A DNA stretch of 64,000 nucleotides from SAR202 cluster bacterium (lineage in GTDB: Bacteria > Chloroflexota > Dehalococcoidia > Lucifugimonadales > VGZR01), in the NCBI GenBank assembly GCA_016872515.1, contig VGZR01000012.1, positions 1-64,000 of the forward strand, read 5' to 3'. This document shows, piece after piece, positions 1-9,623 of this stretch. The notes below the pieces were generated by a model that saw only the letters and a list, made by a program, of their open reading frames with translations, was not told where the DNA came from and did not search any database. The translations under genes were made by a program, and so were the position numbers. Positions within the stretch are counted from its first letter, which is position 1. The number at the start of each line of letters is the position of its first letter.

Positions 1-165
1 TTCCGGGTCACCGGTGCCTGGGGCTCCGAAATGGGTGATGTCCTCTACTCCCTCGTCTGCCTCGCCAACGCCACAGGGACTGACCTCGGGGCGGCGCTGC
101 GCGATGCCATGGCGAAGTACGAGGCGCGGCTGGCGACGAAGGGCGACGCAGGCTCCGGGCGGTAG
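1..165 (+). CDS. MazG-like nucleotide pyrophosphohydrolase, C-terminal fragment (5' end outside window)
   Basis: Frame 1 is open from base 1 to TAG at 163-165: FRVTGAWGSEMGDVLYSLVCLANATGTDLGAALRDAMAKYEARLATKGDAGSGR; resembles a MazG-type C-terminus. Confidence 0.6.
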   Translation, partial: FRVTGAWGSEMGDVLYSLVCLANATGTDLGAALRDAMAKYEARLATKGDAGSGR

Positions 166-169
166 CCGG

Positions 170-1073
170 CTACAGCAGGGCGATGACGGCGATGCCGCCC
201 ACCACCATGCCGATGGCGACAAGCTTGACGGCCAGGGCACGCGTCTGCAGAGGCTCGTTCATGAGCTTGAGCTTCGGCGTGCTGAGCAGCGTGCTCACCA
301 GGAACACCCACGCCGGCACCGTGGAGACAAGCGTGGCGACCAGGGCGGCGGGACCAGTGTCGAAGGCGCGAAGCATCAGGATGTGTCCCAGCGGCAGGAT
401 CCCCGCCTCGGCGCCCAGGGCCAACGCGACCACGACAGGTTTGCGGGCTGAGGCAAGCATCTGCCGTGTCGTCTCCTTGCGCCAGTTGAGCGCCACGAAG
501 ACGAGATAGCCCATGCGCATCGCCCAGAAGCCGGTCATCGGCTCGACCCGCTCCAGCGCGTAGCCGGTCAACACGTGGGCGAGTCCGGCGAAGCCCGCGG
601 CGACCAGGAGCGCGAAGAAGGTCACGCCAAGGCTGAAGCCCAAGACGCCGGGGCCGCGCTCCGCCGAGATGACCACAGCCCCCAGCACCGCCGCAAGGAT
701 GGCCAACCACTCCCATGCACTGCGATGATCACCCAGGACGAACACCGCGATGAGCGCCACGAACACGGGCGCCGTGTTGAAGACGGGGATAGCGCGCGAG
801 GCCTCCGCCTTCCGCAGCACGCGGTAGAGGATGCTCAGAGCGATACCGAACGAAGCGCCACCTCCGAAGATGGCGGCCATGTGGCTAGCAGGCGTGCCCG
901 GCTGGAAAAGGGGCGATGAACGCGAACGGGATCCCGAAGAGCACCAGGTTCACGCCCAACCAGCCCATCATGACCGGCGCACTGAGCTGATAGCGGGTAG
1001 CCATCTGCTTCTCGGCGACGTTGCCCAGGCCGGTCAGAACGGCTGCGAACAGCGAAAGGGTGACTCAGTTCAC
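170..1073 (-). pseudogene. EamA/DMT-family transporter, degraded tandem paralog of 1171..2073
   Basis: ORF 170..880 aligns to the neighbour from MAAIFGG... onward. The missing N-terminus is readable upstream but has TGA at codon 3 (1067..1065, TGG in the paralog) and a frame break at the aaaagggg run (906-913). Confidence 0.75.
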
Positions 1074-1170
1074 TAAGGATTCCTGCCTATGGCACGCCAT
1101 CCATCGGCGTGCTCACGGTTAGAATCGGCTAACTGGAGGGGCATCGCGGTTCGATGCGAAAGGCTGCGCC

Positions 1171-2073
1171 CTACAGCAGGGTTATCAGCGCCACACCACC
1201 CACGACCATGGCAATGGCCACGACTTTGAGGGCCAAGGCGCGTTTCTGCACAGGTTCGTCCATGACCTTGAACCACGAGGAGCTGAGCAGGGTGCTGATC
1301 AGGAGCACCCAGATCGGCACGGACGAGAACAGCGTGGACACCAGCGCGACGGGGCCGGTGGCGAAGGCGCGCATCATGAAGACATGGGCCAGAGGCATCA
1401 GGCCGGCCTCGAACACCAGGACCAACAGCAGCACGACAGGCTTCCGCGCAGATTCGAGGATCTGTCCCGCCGTGTCCTTCCGCCAATTCACCAGCACCAG
1501 CGCAAAGCAGCCGAGCCGCATCGCCCAGAAGGCGGTCATCGGTTCCATCTCGTCCATCGCATAGCTCGTGAGCACATGGGCCCCGCCGACGATTGCAGCT
1601 GCGAGGAGCAGTACGAAGAAGTTGCTGTTCAGGCTGAAGCCCAATACCCCCGAACCCCGCTCCGCCGATATGACTACCGCACCAAGAACGGTTACAAGCA
1701 CCGCCACCCACTGCCATGCGCTGAGGGGGTTGCCAAGGACAAAGACCGACAGGATCGCCACGAACACCGGCGCGGCGTTGTAAACGGGAAAGGCGCGAGA
1801 TGCCTCAGCCTTTTTCAGCACGCGGTACAGGATGCTCAGCGAGACGCCGTACAGGGCGCCCGCAACGAAGATAGCGGCGATGTGGCTGACCGACGTGCCC
1901 GGCGCGAACGGGTAGATGAAAGCGAAGATTACGCCATAGCCGAGCAGGGTCAGGCCCAGCCACCCCATCAGCGCCGATGCGCTGGGCAGGTAGCGCGACG
2001 CTAGTTGCTTTTCAACGACGTTGCCGGCGCCACCCATGGCCGCGGCAATCAACGCAAGGGCGATCCAGTTCAC
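1171..2073 (-). CDS. EamA/DMT-family transporter
   Basis: 300 aa, multiple hydrophobic helices, MNWIALALIAAAMGGAGNVVEKQ..., two EamA-like halves. Confidence 0.8.
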   Translation of the reverse strand: MNWIALALIAAAMGGAGNVVEKQLASRYLPSASALMGWLGLTLLGYGVIFAFIYPFAPGTSVSHIAAIFVAGALYGVSLSILYRVLKKAEASRAFPVYNAAPVFVAILSVFVLGNPLSAWQWVAVLVTVLGAVVISAERGSGVLGFSLNSNFFVLLLAAAIVGGAHVLTSYAMDEMEPMTAFWAMRLGCFALVLVNWRKDTAGQILESARKPVVLLLVLVFEAGLMPLAHVFMMRAFATGPVALVSTLFSSVPIWVLLISTLLSSSWFKVMDEPVQKRALALKVVAIAMVVGGVALITLL

Positions 2074-2120
2074 TCGGGACTCCTCAATCCCCCTCCGGGT
2101 GCAATCAGCTGTAAACGGAA

Positions 2121-2161
2121 CCCCCTACCCCGCCCTCCAGCGGAAGAAGCGAAGTAGGGGG
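2121..2161. terminator. Inverted repeat, possible terminator of the upstream (minus) aminotransferase gene
   Basis: CCCCCTAC ... GTAGGGGG arms flanking a short spacer in the intergenic gap. Confidence 0.35.
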
Positions 2162-2191
2162 CCTTTCGAAGATCTCGTTAGAGGTTGAAGG

Positions 2192-3526
2192 TCAGCGGAT
2201 GCGCTGAACGACCTTGCGAGCGGCGGTCACGAACTGGTCTATCTCCTTCTCGGTGGTGTTGATGTTGAGCGCGCCGATGCCTTTGGCGAACATCAGGATG
2301 CCCTCGTTCATCATACCCACATAGAAGGCGTTCAGCTTCGCCTTGTCGCCCTTCAGGTACGAGCGGTAGTCGGTGATTTCGTGCTCGTTGAAGTGGATGC
2401 CGAACAGCGACCCGACGCCCGTCACCTGCGCCGGCACGTCCAACTCGTCGAAGGTCGCGCGCAGCTTCGCGCGCAGCGAGTCGCCCAGCGCGTTCAGCCG
2501 CTTATAGACGGGCGGCGTGAGCTGGGTCATCGTTGCCTCGCCCGCCGCCATCGTCATGGGGTTGGCGTTGAAGGTGCCCGGATGCGAGATGGTCGCGCCC
2601 TTCTGGTTGTCGTACAGGGCCATGAGGTCGTCGCGCCCGCCCCACGCGCCTACCGGCAGCCCGCCGCCGATGATCTTGCCGAAGCAGGTCACGTCGGGGA
2701 TGACCCCGAACATCTCCTGCGCGCCGCCCGGCGCCAGCCGCAAGGTCTGCACCTCGTCGAAGATGAGCACCATGCCCAGTTCTTTGGTGAGGTCGCGCAT
2801 CCCTTGGAGGAACTCCGGCTTGCCCGGCACGTAGCCGATATTGGACAGAACCGCCTCCATGATGACGCAGCCGACCTCGTGCTGATGACGGCGGAGGATG
2901 TCCTCGCACGCCTCCAGGTTGTTGTACGGCATGATGACGACGTCGTTGGTCACGCCGGGAGGCTGTCCCGGCCATTCAGGGACGGGGTTGTAGCCGTTGG
3001 GGTCGAGCTTGCTGAGGGGAGGGCTGACACTGATGGAGACCTCTTCGGAGTTGCCGTGGTAGCCGCCCTCAAACTTGGCGTACTTGGGTTTGCCTGTGAA
3101 CGCCCGGGCCATCCGGATGGCGTTCATCGTCCCCTCGGTGCCCGAGTTGGTGAACCGGATCTTTTCTACCGACGGCACCCGCTCGACGAGCAGCTTCGCC
3201 AGGCGCACCTGCACATCCGTCGGGGCGCTGTAGCTCAGCCCCTTGGGCGCCTGGTCGGTCACCGCCTTCACGACTTTGGGATTGGCGTGACCGACGATGT
3301 AGGTCGTCGCGTTGATCATGAAGTCGAGATAGCGGTTACCGTCCACGTCATAGACGTAGTGGCCCTCGGCGTGGTCAACGAAGAAGGGGTACGGGTCGAA
3401 ATAGGCGGTGCCGCGCGAGCTGCCGCCGGGCAGGTACTTGGCCGCCTCGGCCTGCATCGTCTTGGACTTGGCGTGCTTCTTGGTATAGGCCTCGCGCTCT
3501 CTGTTCAAGGCGTTGTTATTCGCCAT
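2192..3526 (-). CDS. Class-III aminotransferase, glutamate-1-semialdehyde 2,1-aminomutase-like
   Basis: 444 aa; LPGGSSRGTAYFDPYPFFVDHAEGHYVYDVDGNRYLDF, FTNSGTEGTMNAIRMARAFTG, LIFDEVQTLRLAPGG, FGKIIGGGLPVGAWGG. Confidence 0.85.
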   Translation of the reverse strand: MANNNALNREREAYTKKHAKSKTMQAEAAKYLPGGSSRGTAYFDPYPFFVDHAEGHYVYDVDGNRYLDFMINATTYIVGHANPKVVKAVTDQAPKGLSYSAPTDVQVRLAKLLVERVPSVEKIRFTNSGTEGTMNAIRMARAFTGKPKYAKFEGGYHGNSEEVSISVSPPLSKLDPNGYNPVPEWPGQPPGVTNDVVIMPYNNLEACEDILRRHQHEVGCVIMEAVLSNIGYVPGKPEFLQGMRDLTKELGMVLIFDEVQTLRLAPGGAQEMFGVIPDVTCFGKIIGGGLPVGAWGGRDDLMALYDNQKGATISHPGTFNANPMTMAAGEATMTQLTPPVYKRLNALGDSLRAKLRATFDELDVPAQVTGVGSLFGIHFNEHEITDYRSYLKGDKAKLNAFYVGMMNEGILMFAKGIGALNINTTEKEIDQFVTAARKVVQRIR

Positions 3527-3620
3527 CTGCTCTCTCCTTCAGCGGGCGCCTTGCCCTTTGCGGGCTTCGCCCAGAACCCGCTCATTATATCCGCTCACAC
3601 ATCTGCAAACAGTCCATGCC

Positions 3621-4376
3621 TCACTGGGCGGTGATACCGCCGTCCATGACCAGTTCGGCGCCGGTGATGTAGCTTGACTCATCAGAGGCAAGGAACAAGG
3701 CCCCCGGGGCGATGTCCTCGGGCATGGCGATGCGGCCCAGGGGCGTCCTCTCGATCAGCTTCTTGCGCTCCACGGGGTCGTGGACGAGAACCGCGGCCTG
3801 GGGCGTGTCTATGAAGCCGGGGTGGAGGGAGTTGACGCGGATGTTCTCCTTGGCGTACTGGATGGCGGCGGCCTTGGTGAAGATGCGGACGGCACCCTTC
3901 GAGGCGGGATAGGCCGCCTCCATGGCTGATCCCACAAGCCCGTAGATGGACGATACGTTGATGATCGAGCCGCCGCCCGCCTTCCGCATCTCCGGGATGG
4001 CGTGCTTGGTGCCGAGAAACGTGCCGGTGGCGTTGACCGCCATGACCCTGTCCCAATCCTGCGTGGGGTACTCGTGAAGGCGCACGAGCGCGCCGCCGAT
4101 GCCGGCGTTGTTCACCAGCACGTTCAGCTTGCCGTACAGCTTGACCGTGGCGGCGATGACCTTCCGCCATTCGTCCTCGCTGGCCACGTTGAGGTGCATG
4201 TAGGTCGCGGTGCGGCCTGTGTCCTCAATCACGCGCGTCACCTTGCGGCCCAGCTCGTCCTGGATGTCGGCCAGGACCACCTTGGCGCCCTCGTTGGCAA
4301 ACAGCCGCGCCTCGGCGGCACCCATGCCGCTGGCCGCGCCAGTGATCAGAGCAACCTTTCCGTCCAATCTACCCAT
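3621..4376 (-). CDS. SDR-family oxidoreductase
   Basis: MGRLDGKVALITGAASGMGAAEARLFANEGAKVVLAD, NNAG, YPASKGAV, C-terminal YITGAELVMDGGITAQ; true start is internal to the listed ORF. Confidence 0.9.
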   Translation of the reverse strand: MGRLDGKVALITGAASGMGAAEARLFANEGAKVVLADIQDELGRKVTRVIEDTGRTATYMHLNVASEDEWRKVIAATVKLYGKLNVLVNNAGIGGALVRLHEYPTQDWDRVMAVNATGTFLGTKHAIPEMRKAGGGSIINVSSIYGLVGSAMEAAYPASKGAVRIFTKAAAIQYAKENIRVNSLHPGFIDTPQAAVLVHDPVERKKLIERTPLGRIAMPEDIAPGALFLASDESSYITGAELVMDGGITAQ

Positions 4377-4539
4377 CGTTCTCCTCATCTCATTCCCCAC
4401 TTCGCGCCGATGCCAGCATCCCGCGACGGCAGGCAGTGTACCTACGGTCAACCCTCGTGTCAAAAGCCTATCCCGAGCGGAGTCGAAGGAAAAGCTTGGG
4501 CTAAAATGGGGCCGCCAGCCAGGCAAGGCATATGAATCT

Positions 4540-4992
4540 GTGACCCGCCAACCCCACGTAGAGTCTTTAGGTGGAGAGGAAAGAGACAAGCTCCACTCAG
4601 GGCAAGCTGCGGGCCTCGCCGGGCAGAGCGACGAAGAGTTGATCGCCTTGGTGGTGGAGCAGAAACGGGAGGCGCTAGAGGCGCTCTACAGGCGGTACGG
4701 GAACGCGGTGTACTCTCTGGCCTTGCACATCCTGAGGGACCCGGGGGCTGCGGAGGAGATGGCCCAGGACTCCTTTTTCAACGTGTGGCGCGGCGCGGCC
4801 ACAGCAGGCGGAAGGTGGTGCCGCGGCATGGCTCCGCAGGGTGCTGGCGGCGATGACGAGGCCGTCGCTGGGGATGGCCGGAACCTACGCGGGCGCTGCC
4901 GCGGTCGTGCTGGCCGTCGTCGGCGTGGTCTTGCTCAACGGGCGGGTCAACGATGTCGCCAGCGACAACCAGGCCTTGGCCCAGAAGGTTGA
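4540..4992 (+). pseudogene. ECF sigma factor, truncated in region 2
   Basis: From GTG 4540: ...DEELIALVVEQKREALEALYRRYGNAVYSLALHILRDPGAAEEMAQDSFFNVWRGAAT, then low-complexity out-of-frame sequence; no region 4. Confidence 0.7.
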
Positions 4993-5566
4993 CGCCGCCC
5001 AAGAGGAACAGGTCGTCATGTCAGATATGAAGGAGCAACTGGAGGAGGTCGCGGCGAGCCAGGACGCCATGGATACCAAAGTCGAGGAGACCGCCAGGCT
5101 CGGCACGCGGCTGGACGCGCTCATCGCCGAGCAGTCGGCGTTGGCCACGGAGGTGCAGACGGTGGCGGCTAGGGGCTCGGATCTCATGGGCATGGTGAAG
5201 GACACGCGCTACCTAGCCTATATGGCCGCCGAACCGGGCACGAGCGTGAACGCACTCTGGTGGGAGCAGCGTACAGTCCAGGCCCGCGGCATGATGATGG
5301 TCTCCTCTGACCGCACCTGGGTCATCTTGGCTGTGCTCGACCTGCCGCCGCTGCCCCAGGGCAGGGTGTACCAGGTGTGGCTCATCAAAGGCAACACCGC
5401 CTTCGACGCCGGTACGTTCGTCTTGAACCCGTTCACCAGCCAGGGACAGGTGCGCATCCAGTTCCCCGTACCGCCCGACGAACTCGAAGCCATCGGGATC
5501 ACCATCGAGCCGATCGGGGGCAGCCCCGGCCCGACGAGCGACTCGGTACTGGTCGGCGAGTTCTAA
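4841..5566 (+). CDS. Anti-sigma-K-like (RskA C-terminal domain) membrane protein lacking the N-terminal anti-sigma domain
   Basis: TM helix YAGAAAVVLAVVGVVLL, coiled coil, then WVILAVLDLPPLPQGRVYQVWLIKGNTAFDAGTFVLNPF...ITIEPIGGSPGPTSDSVLVGEF. Confidence 0.7.
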   Translation: MLAAMTRPSLGMAGTYAGAAAVVLAVVGVVLLNGRVNDVASDNQALAQKVDAAQEEQVVMSDMKEQLEEVAASQDAMDTKVEETARLGTRLDALIAEQSALATEVQTVAARGSDLMGMVKDTRYLAYMAAEPGTSVNALWWEQRTVQARGMMMVSSDRTWVILAVLDLPPLPQGRVYQVWLIKGNTAFDAGTFVLNPFTSQGQVRIQFPVPPDELEAIGITIEPIGGSPGPTSDSVLVGEF

Positions 5567-5668
5567 GACTTTTCTTAGAAATAGGCCTGTGAACGTCTAT
5601 GCCCCTCCAGTGGTCGTGTGCTACAGTCGGCTCGTAGCTACGACTTCAAAGGAAGATAGGCAGTCTCC

Positions 5669-6802
5669 ATGCTCAGGCCCAAGCTAGCCCTCCTACTCGC
5701 CCTGTTCGCCATCGCGGCCCTGCCCGTGGCGCTCGCCCATGCCCAGAAAGCCGAGCCTCCGCCCAGGAACATGGCCGTCATCTGGGACAACCTCTCCCTC
5801 AGCGACTCTATCACCTACACACTCACAGGGATGCCCAAGCTGGGGCCGGACAAAGCCCTGGAGGGTTGGCTCATCTCCGACGACAACTCTGTACGGCTGA
5901 GCACAGGCATCATGACGGTAGCCGAGGACGGGAGTGTCAACCACTCGACCACCACACCAAGCGGTGAGAACCTCATACGCAGGTACGACAAGGTGGTCAT
6001 CACCGTCGAGCCGGTGCCGGACCCCTCGCCGGCCAAGCCCTCCGACGAGGTGCTCTGGAGCCACCGCATCCCCAGCAGGGCGATGGAGCACATCCGCCAC
6101 CTGCTGACGAACTGGCCGGAGCCGGCGACCAAGGGAGTCATCACCAACCTCAAGGAGCAGCTTGAGGCCGCCCTTCTCCATGCCCAGCTGGCCCAGGCTG
6201 CCACGACCATCGCGGAGTTCCAGACCCACGCGCACCACGTCATCAACATCATCGAGGGGCCGACGGGCTCGAATTTCGATGCGGACTTCGGGAACCCCGG
6301 CGACGGCATCGGCGTGCTGACCCACGCTGCAGACCGCAAGCACGCGGGCTTCGCGGCGGATATGGCGCCCGACGACGCTGACATCACCAATCACGCCGCG
6401 CTTGTGGAGACCAACGGCAAGAACGTAGAGGACTGGGCCAAACAGGCCAGGGACCAGTCACTCGTGGCCCTCGGCGTCAGCGGCCTCACACAGGCCCAAA
6501 TCCAGATGATTCCCGTCATAGGACTGCTGAACAGTGCGGTGAACGGTACGGATGCCGGCGGCAGCGGGACAATCGACTCCATCTCCGGCGAGGGCGGCGC
6601 CAAGCAGGCGTATGTCGAGGCACAACTCATGGCCACCTACGCCCTCAGCCCGGGCGGCCTGCCCAAGCCGATCCAGCTCGGTCCGGGTCTGCCCAGCGCA
6701 GGCGACAGTGCGGTGCCGATGGTTGCGTGGTTGGCCTTGGCCTTCGGCGTGGCCCTAGCCGCTGGCGGGGCAGCGCTGTTCTGGAGACACCACAGGGCGT
6801 AG
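5669..6802 (+). CDS. Secreted/membrane-anchored protein with divergent RskA-like N-terminal domain and C-terminal TM
   Basis: Signal peptide; TGMPKLGPDKALEGWLISDDNSVRLSTGIMTVAEDGSV...YDKVVITVEPVPDPSPAKPSDEVLWSHRIP parallels the preceding protein; C-terminal MVAWLALAFGVALAAGGAALFWRHHRA. Confidence 0.6.
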   Translation: MLRPKLALLLALFAIAALPVALAHAQKAEPPPRNMAVIWDNLSLSDSITYTLTGMPKLGPDKALEGWLISDDNSVRLSTGIMTVAEDGSVNHSTTTPSGENLIRRYDKVVITVEPVPDPSPAKPSDEVLWSHRIPSRAMEHIRHLLTNWPEPATKGVITNLKEQLEAALLHAQLAQAATTIAEFQTHAHHVINIIEGPTGSNFDADFGNPGDGIGVLTHAADRKHAGFAADMAPDDADITNHAALVETNGKNVEDWAKQARDQSLVALGVSGLTQAQIQMIPVIGLLNSAVNGTDAGGSGTIDSISGEGGAKQAYVEAQLMATYALSPGGLPKPIQLGPGLPSAGDSAVPMVAWLALAFGVALAAGGAALFWRHHRA

Positions 6803-6931
6803 CACCCCCGGCTCTTTCCGACCGTATCTCGACGTGGGGAGCACGGCCGTACGCCCCTACGCGCATCCTCATCCTTGAACTCACTCTCCTGCTCAGTGCT
6901 ACGCTGGTCTCATAGCCTTTCGGAGGGCGCA

Positions 6932-7114
6932 ATGGCACGTCCCGTCCAACCTCCGGAACCAACGAGTACCCCCAACGCGGGCCAGCCTGCAGGAAGCGAC
7001 CCCCCTACGGCGGGCCAAGAACTCTGCGACATCTGCGGCGCAGTGATGCTAGAAGACCACTGCAAGATGCGCTGCCCCGCCTGCGGCTACACCAGGGACT
7101 GCTCCGATCCGTAG
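6932..7114 (+). CDS. Small zinc-ribbon protein
   Basis: MARPVQPPEPTSTPNAGQPAGSDPPTAGQELCDICGAVMLEDHCKMRCPACGYTRDCSDP; CxxC...CxxC. Confidence 0.55.
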   Translation: MARPVQPPEPTSTPNAGQPAGSDPPTAGQELCDICGAVMLEDHCKMRCPACGYTRDCSDP

Positions 7115-7179
7115 GCGCTAGAATAGACCCATGGTGGCCTTGCACCAAAACCGTCTATTTCTCAGTCGAAGCATGCAAT

Positions 7180-7228
7180 CACCCCCACCTCATATCCTCC
7201 TCCCTCAAGGTGGAGGAGGGTTTGAAGG
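7180..7228. repeat. Palindromic intergenic repeat, family A
   Basis: cacccccacctcatatcctcctccctcaaggtggaggagggtttgaagg. Confidence 0.6.
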
Positions 7229-7272
7229 CGATCCTTTCCGATGAAGGCATACCTTCTTGTGCAAGGCTACCC

Positions 7273-7980
7273 ATGGTGAGGACAACTCTTGCGGCAGTGT
7301 ACGTGCTGACGGCCCTGTGGCTGGCTGCGTGCGGGCGCTCGACCCCGCCCTCCCCCACACCCACGCCGACGCCCGTCACACCGCAGGGGGTGCTGGCCCA
7401 GTCGGGCCAGGTCATGGCCTCGCTCGCCAGCTTCCACTTCCGCATGGTCCACGAGGTCGGCTCGACCGAGATGCTGCCGGGGCTGAAGGTGGACGACGTG
7501 TTCGGCGACGTGCAGACGCCCGACCGCCTCCTCGCCGAGTTTCGGGGGCTGTTCGGCGCCTTCACCATCAAAGCGCAGATCATTGCCATCGGCGAAGAGA
7601 ACTACATGACCAACCCCCTCTCCGGCGTATGGGAGAAGGTGGATACGCAGGTGACGCCCATCGGCTTCTTCAACCCGAGGGAGGGCATCGCATCGATGAT
7701 GGGCCAGATAACCGAGGCGCAGTTCCTCGACCCGCTCCCGACCAACTCGGACGTCTTCCGCATCGGCGGCGTGCTAGAGGCGCGGGCTTTGCGGCCGCTC
7801 CTCGGCAACACGCTGACCACCGAGCTGGTGAGCGTCGAACTCCACATCGAGCAGACATCGCTGCGTCTGCTGCGCGCGGTCTTCGAAGGCGCCGTGACAC
7901 CCACCGACCAGCCGGACACGCTGCGGCTGGTGACGATGTCCGGCTTCAACGAACCCGTGACCATTGAGCCGCCGCAGTGA
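7273..7980 (+). CDS. LppX/LprAFG-like lipoprotein
   Basis: MVRTTLAAVYVLTALWLAACGRS lipobox; ASFHFRMVHEVGSTEMLPGLKVDDVFGDVQTPDRLLAEFRG...ENYMTNPLSGVWEKV. Confidence 0.65.
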   Translation: MVRTTLAAVYVLTALWLAACGRSTPPSPTPTPTPVTPQGVLAQSGQVMASLASFHFRMVHEVGSTEMLPGLKVDDVFGDVQTPDRLLAEFRGLFGAFTIKAQIIAIGEENYMTNPLSGVWEKVDTQVTPIGFFNPREGIASMMGQITEAQFLDPLPTNSDVFRIGGVLEARALRPLLGNTLTTELVSVELHIEQTSLRLLRAVFEGAVTPTDQPDTLRLVTMSGFNEPVTIEPPQ

Positions 7981-9532
7981 TAGTAGCCTGGAACTAACAG
8001 GCGAAGGCGACGTGGAGGCAGTCTCACCACTGGACACCAAGCGTGCCACTCGCTGGGGCCTCTCCCCCTACATCGCCCTCATCCCCATCTGCGCGGGCGT
8101 GTTCGTCGCCGCCGACGACCAGACCGTGGTGGTCACCGTCCTGCCCCAGATCATGTTGGACATGCGGGTGCCCATCACTGAGCTGGACACCGCGTCATGG
8201 ACCATCACGGCCTACTTGCTGGGCTACGTCGTGGCCATGCCGCTCATCGGAAGGCTCTCCGACGTGTGGGGCCACCGGCGGATGTTCGTCGCCTCGATGC
8301 TGCTGTTCATGGCCGGGTCGGTGGCTGCGGCGATGGCGCCGAACCTGCCCGCGCTCATCGGCATCCGGGTCGTCCAGGCGTTAGGGGCCGGAGCGCTGGT
8401 TCCCATCTCCATCGCCATCGCGGGCGACCTGTTCCCGCCGGGCAAGCGCGGTCTGGCGCTGGGTCTCATCGGCGGCGCCGCTGAGGCGGGCGGCGTCATC
8501 GGCCCGCTGTGGGGCGGCCTAGTCCTGCGCTATCTGGACTGGCGGTGGGTCTTCTGGATGAACGTGCCGCTGGGCGCGGCGGTGCTGGTCGTGCTGGTGC
8601 TCATGCTGGCGAGAAGCCCCACGTTCAAGGCAAAGGTGGACTACCTCGGCGGCGCGCTGGTGGCCATCGCCCTGGCGGCCCTCACGCTCGGCCTAGCACG
8701 GGTGGACGAGCCGGACGCGCTTATGGGCATCTACCTAGCTGCATCGGTGGCAGCGCTGGCTGCGCTCGTGCTGAGGCACCGCCTGGCCCAGGAGTCGCTG
8801 TTCCCTCGCGGGATGTTCACCGCATGGGCGGTCAAGGCCGCCAACGCGACACATCTGCTCGTGGGCGGCGCGCTCATCATCGGCATGGTGACCATCCCGT
8901 TCATGGCGGACACAGTGATCGGGCTGCCGCCGCTGGAGGGCGGGCTGCGCCTGATGCGGATGACGGCCGCGATACCCTTCGGCGCGGTGCTGGGCGGATT
9001 AGCCTGCCAGCGTATGGACTACCGCATCCCCACGGTGGCCGGGCTGCTGCTGGCGGCGCTGGGGTTCGCGCTGATGAGCACCTGGGATCTGGCTATCGGC
9101 GAACCGATGCTAACGGTGCACCTGGCTCTGGCGGGGTTCGGGTTCGGGCTGCTTATCGCTCCGATCGCGCTGGCGGCGACGGAGCCGGTGGGCGAGGCGT
9201 CGCGCGGCACAGCGGCGGGCGTGGTGACGGCGATGCGGATGGTAGGGATGACCTTCGGGCTCGCTGCGCTGACGGCCTGGGGGTCGGGCCGGTTCGCCAC
9301 GCTGGCGGGAGGTGTGCCCCTGCCGCTGCCCCTAGTCGGCGAGACGGAGGCACAGTCGGCGGAGCGCCTCGCGGCCTACCAGTCCCAGGTGACGGACATC
9401 GGCATGTCGCTGTTCATCGAGTTCTTCATCGTCGCGATGGCGGTCTGCCTCATCGCGCTGCTGCCCGCCATTTTCATGGCCTGGGACCACAGGCGGCACG
9501 GTCAGAGCAGGAGCGCCAAATGCAGGGGTTAG
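7964..9532 (+). CDS. MFS transporter, DHA2-like (14-TM) drug efflux family
   Basis: DDQTVVVTVLPQIMLDM, WTITAYLLGYVVAMPLIGRLSDVWGHRRMF, many TM helices; start may be GTG 8012. Confidence 0.85.
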   Translation: MSRRSDSSLELTGEGDVEAVSPLDTKRATRWGLSPYIALIPICAGVFVAADDQTVVVTVLPQIMLDMRVPITELDTASWTITAYLLGYVVAMPLIGRLSDVWGHRRMFVASMLLFMAGSVAAAMAPNLPALIGIRVVQALGAGALVPISIAIAGDLFPPGKRGLALGLIGGAAEAGGVIGPLWGGLVLRYLDWRWVFWMNVPLGAAVLVVLVLMLARSPTFKAKVDYLGGALVAIALAALTLGLARVDEPDALMGIYLAASVAALAALVLRHRLAQESLFPRGMFTAWAVKAANATHLLVGGALIIGMVTIPFMADTVIGLPPLEGGLRLMRMTAAIPFGAVLGGLACQRMDYRIPTVAGLLLAALGFALMSTWDLAIGEPMLTVHLALAGFGFGLLIAPIALAATEPVGEASRGTAAGVVTAMRMVGMTFGLAALTAWGSGRFATLAGGVPLPLPLVGETEAQSAERLAAYQSQVTDIGMSLFIEFFIVAMAVCLIALLPAIFMAWDHRRHGQSRSAKCRG

Positions 9533-9623
9533 TTTCACCCTCACCCTCTTCCCGATGTTGTAGGGACGGGCCTCTCCCCCCAAGAAAGAGGGCGGGCCCC
9601 ACCCCGGGGGCCCCTGCGCCTTC

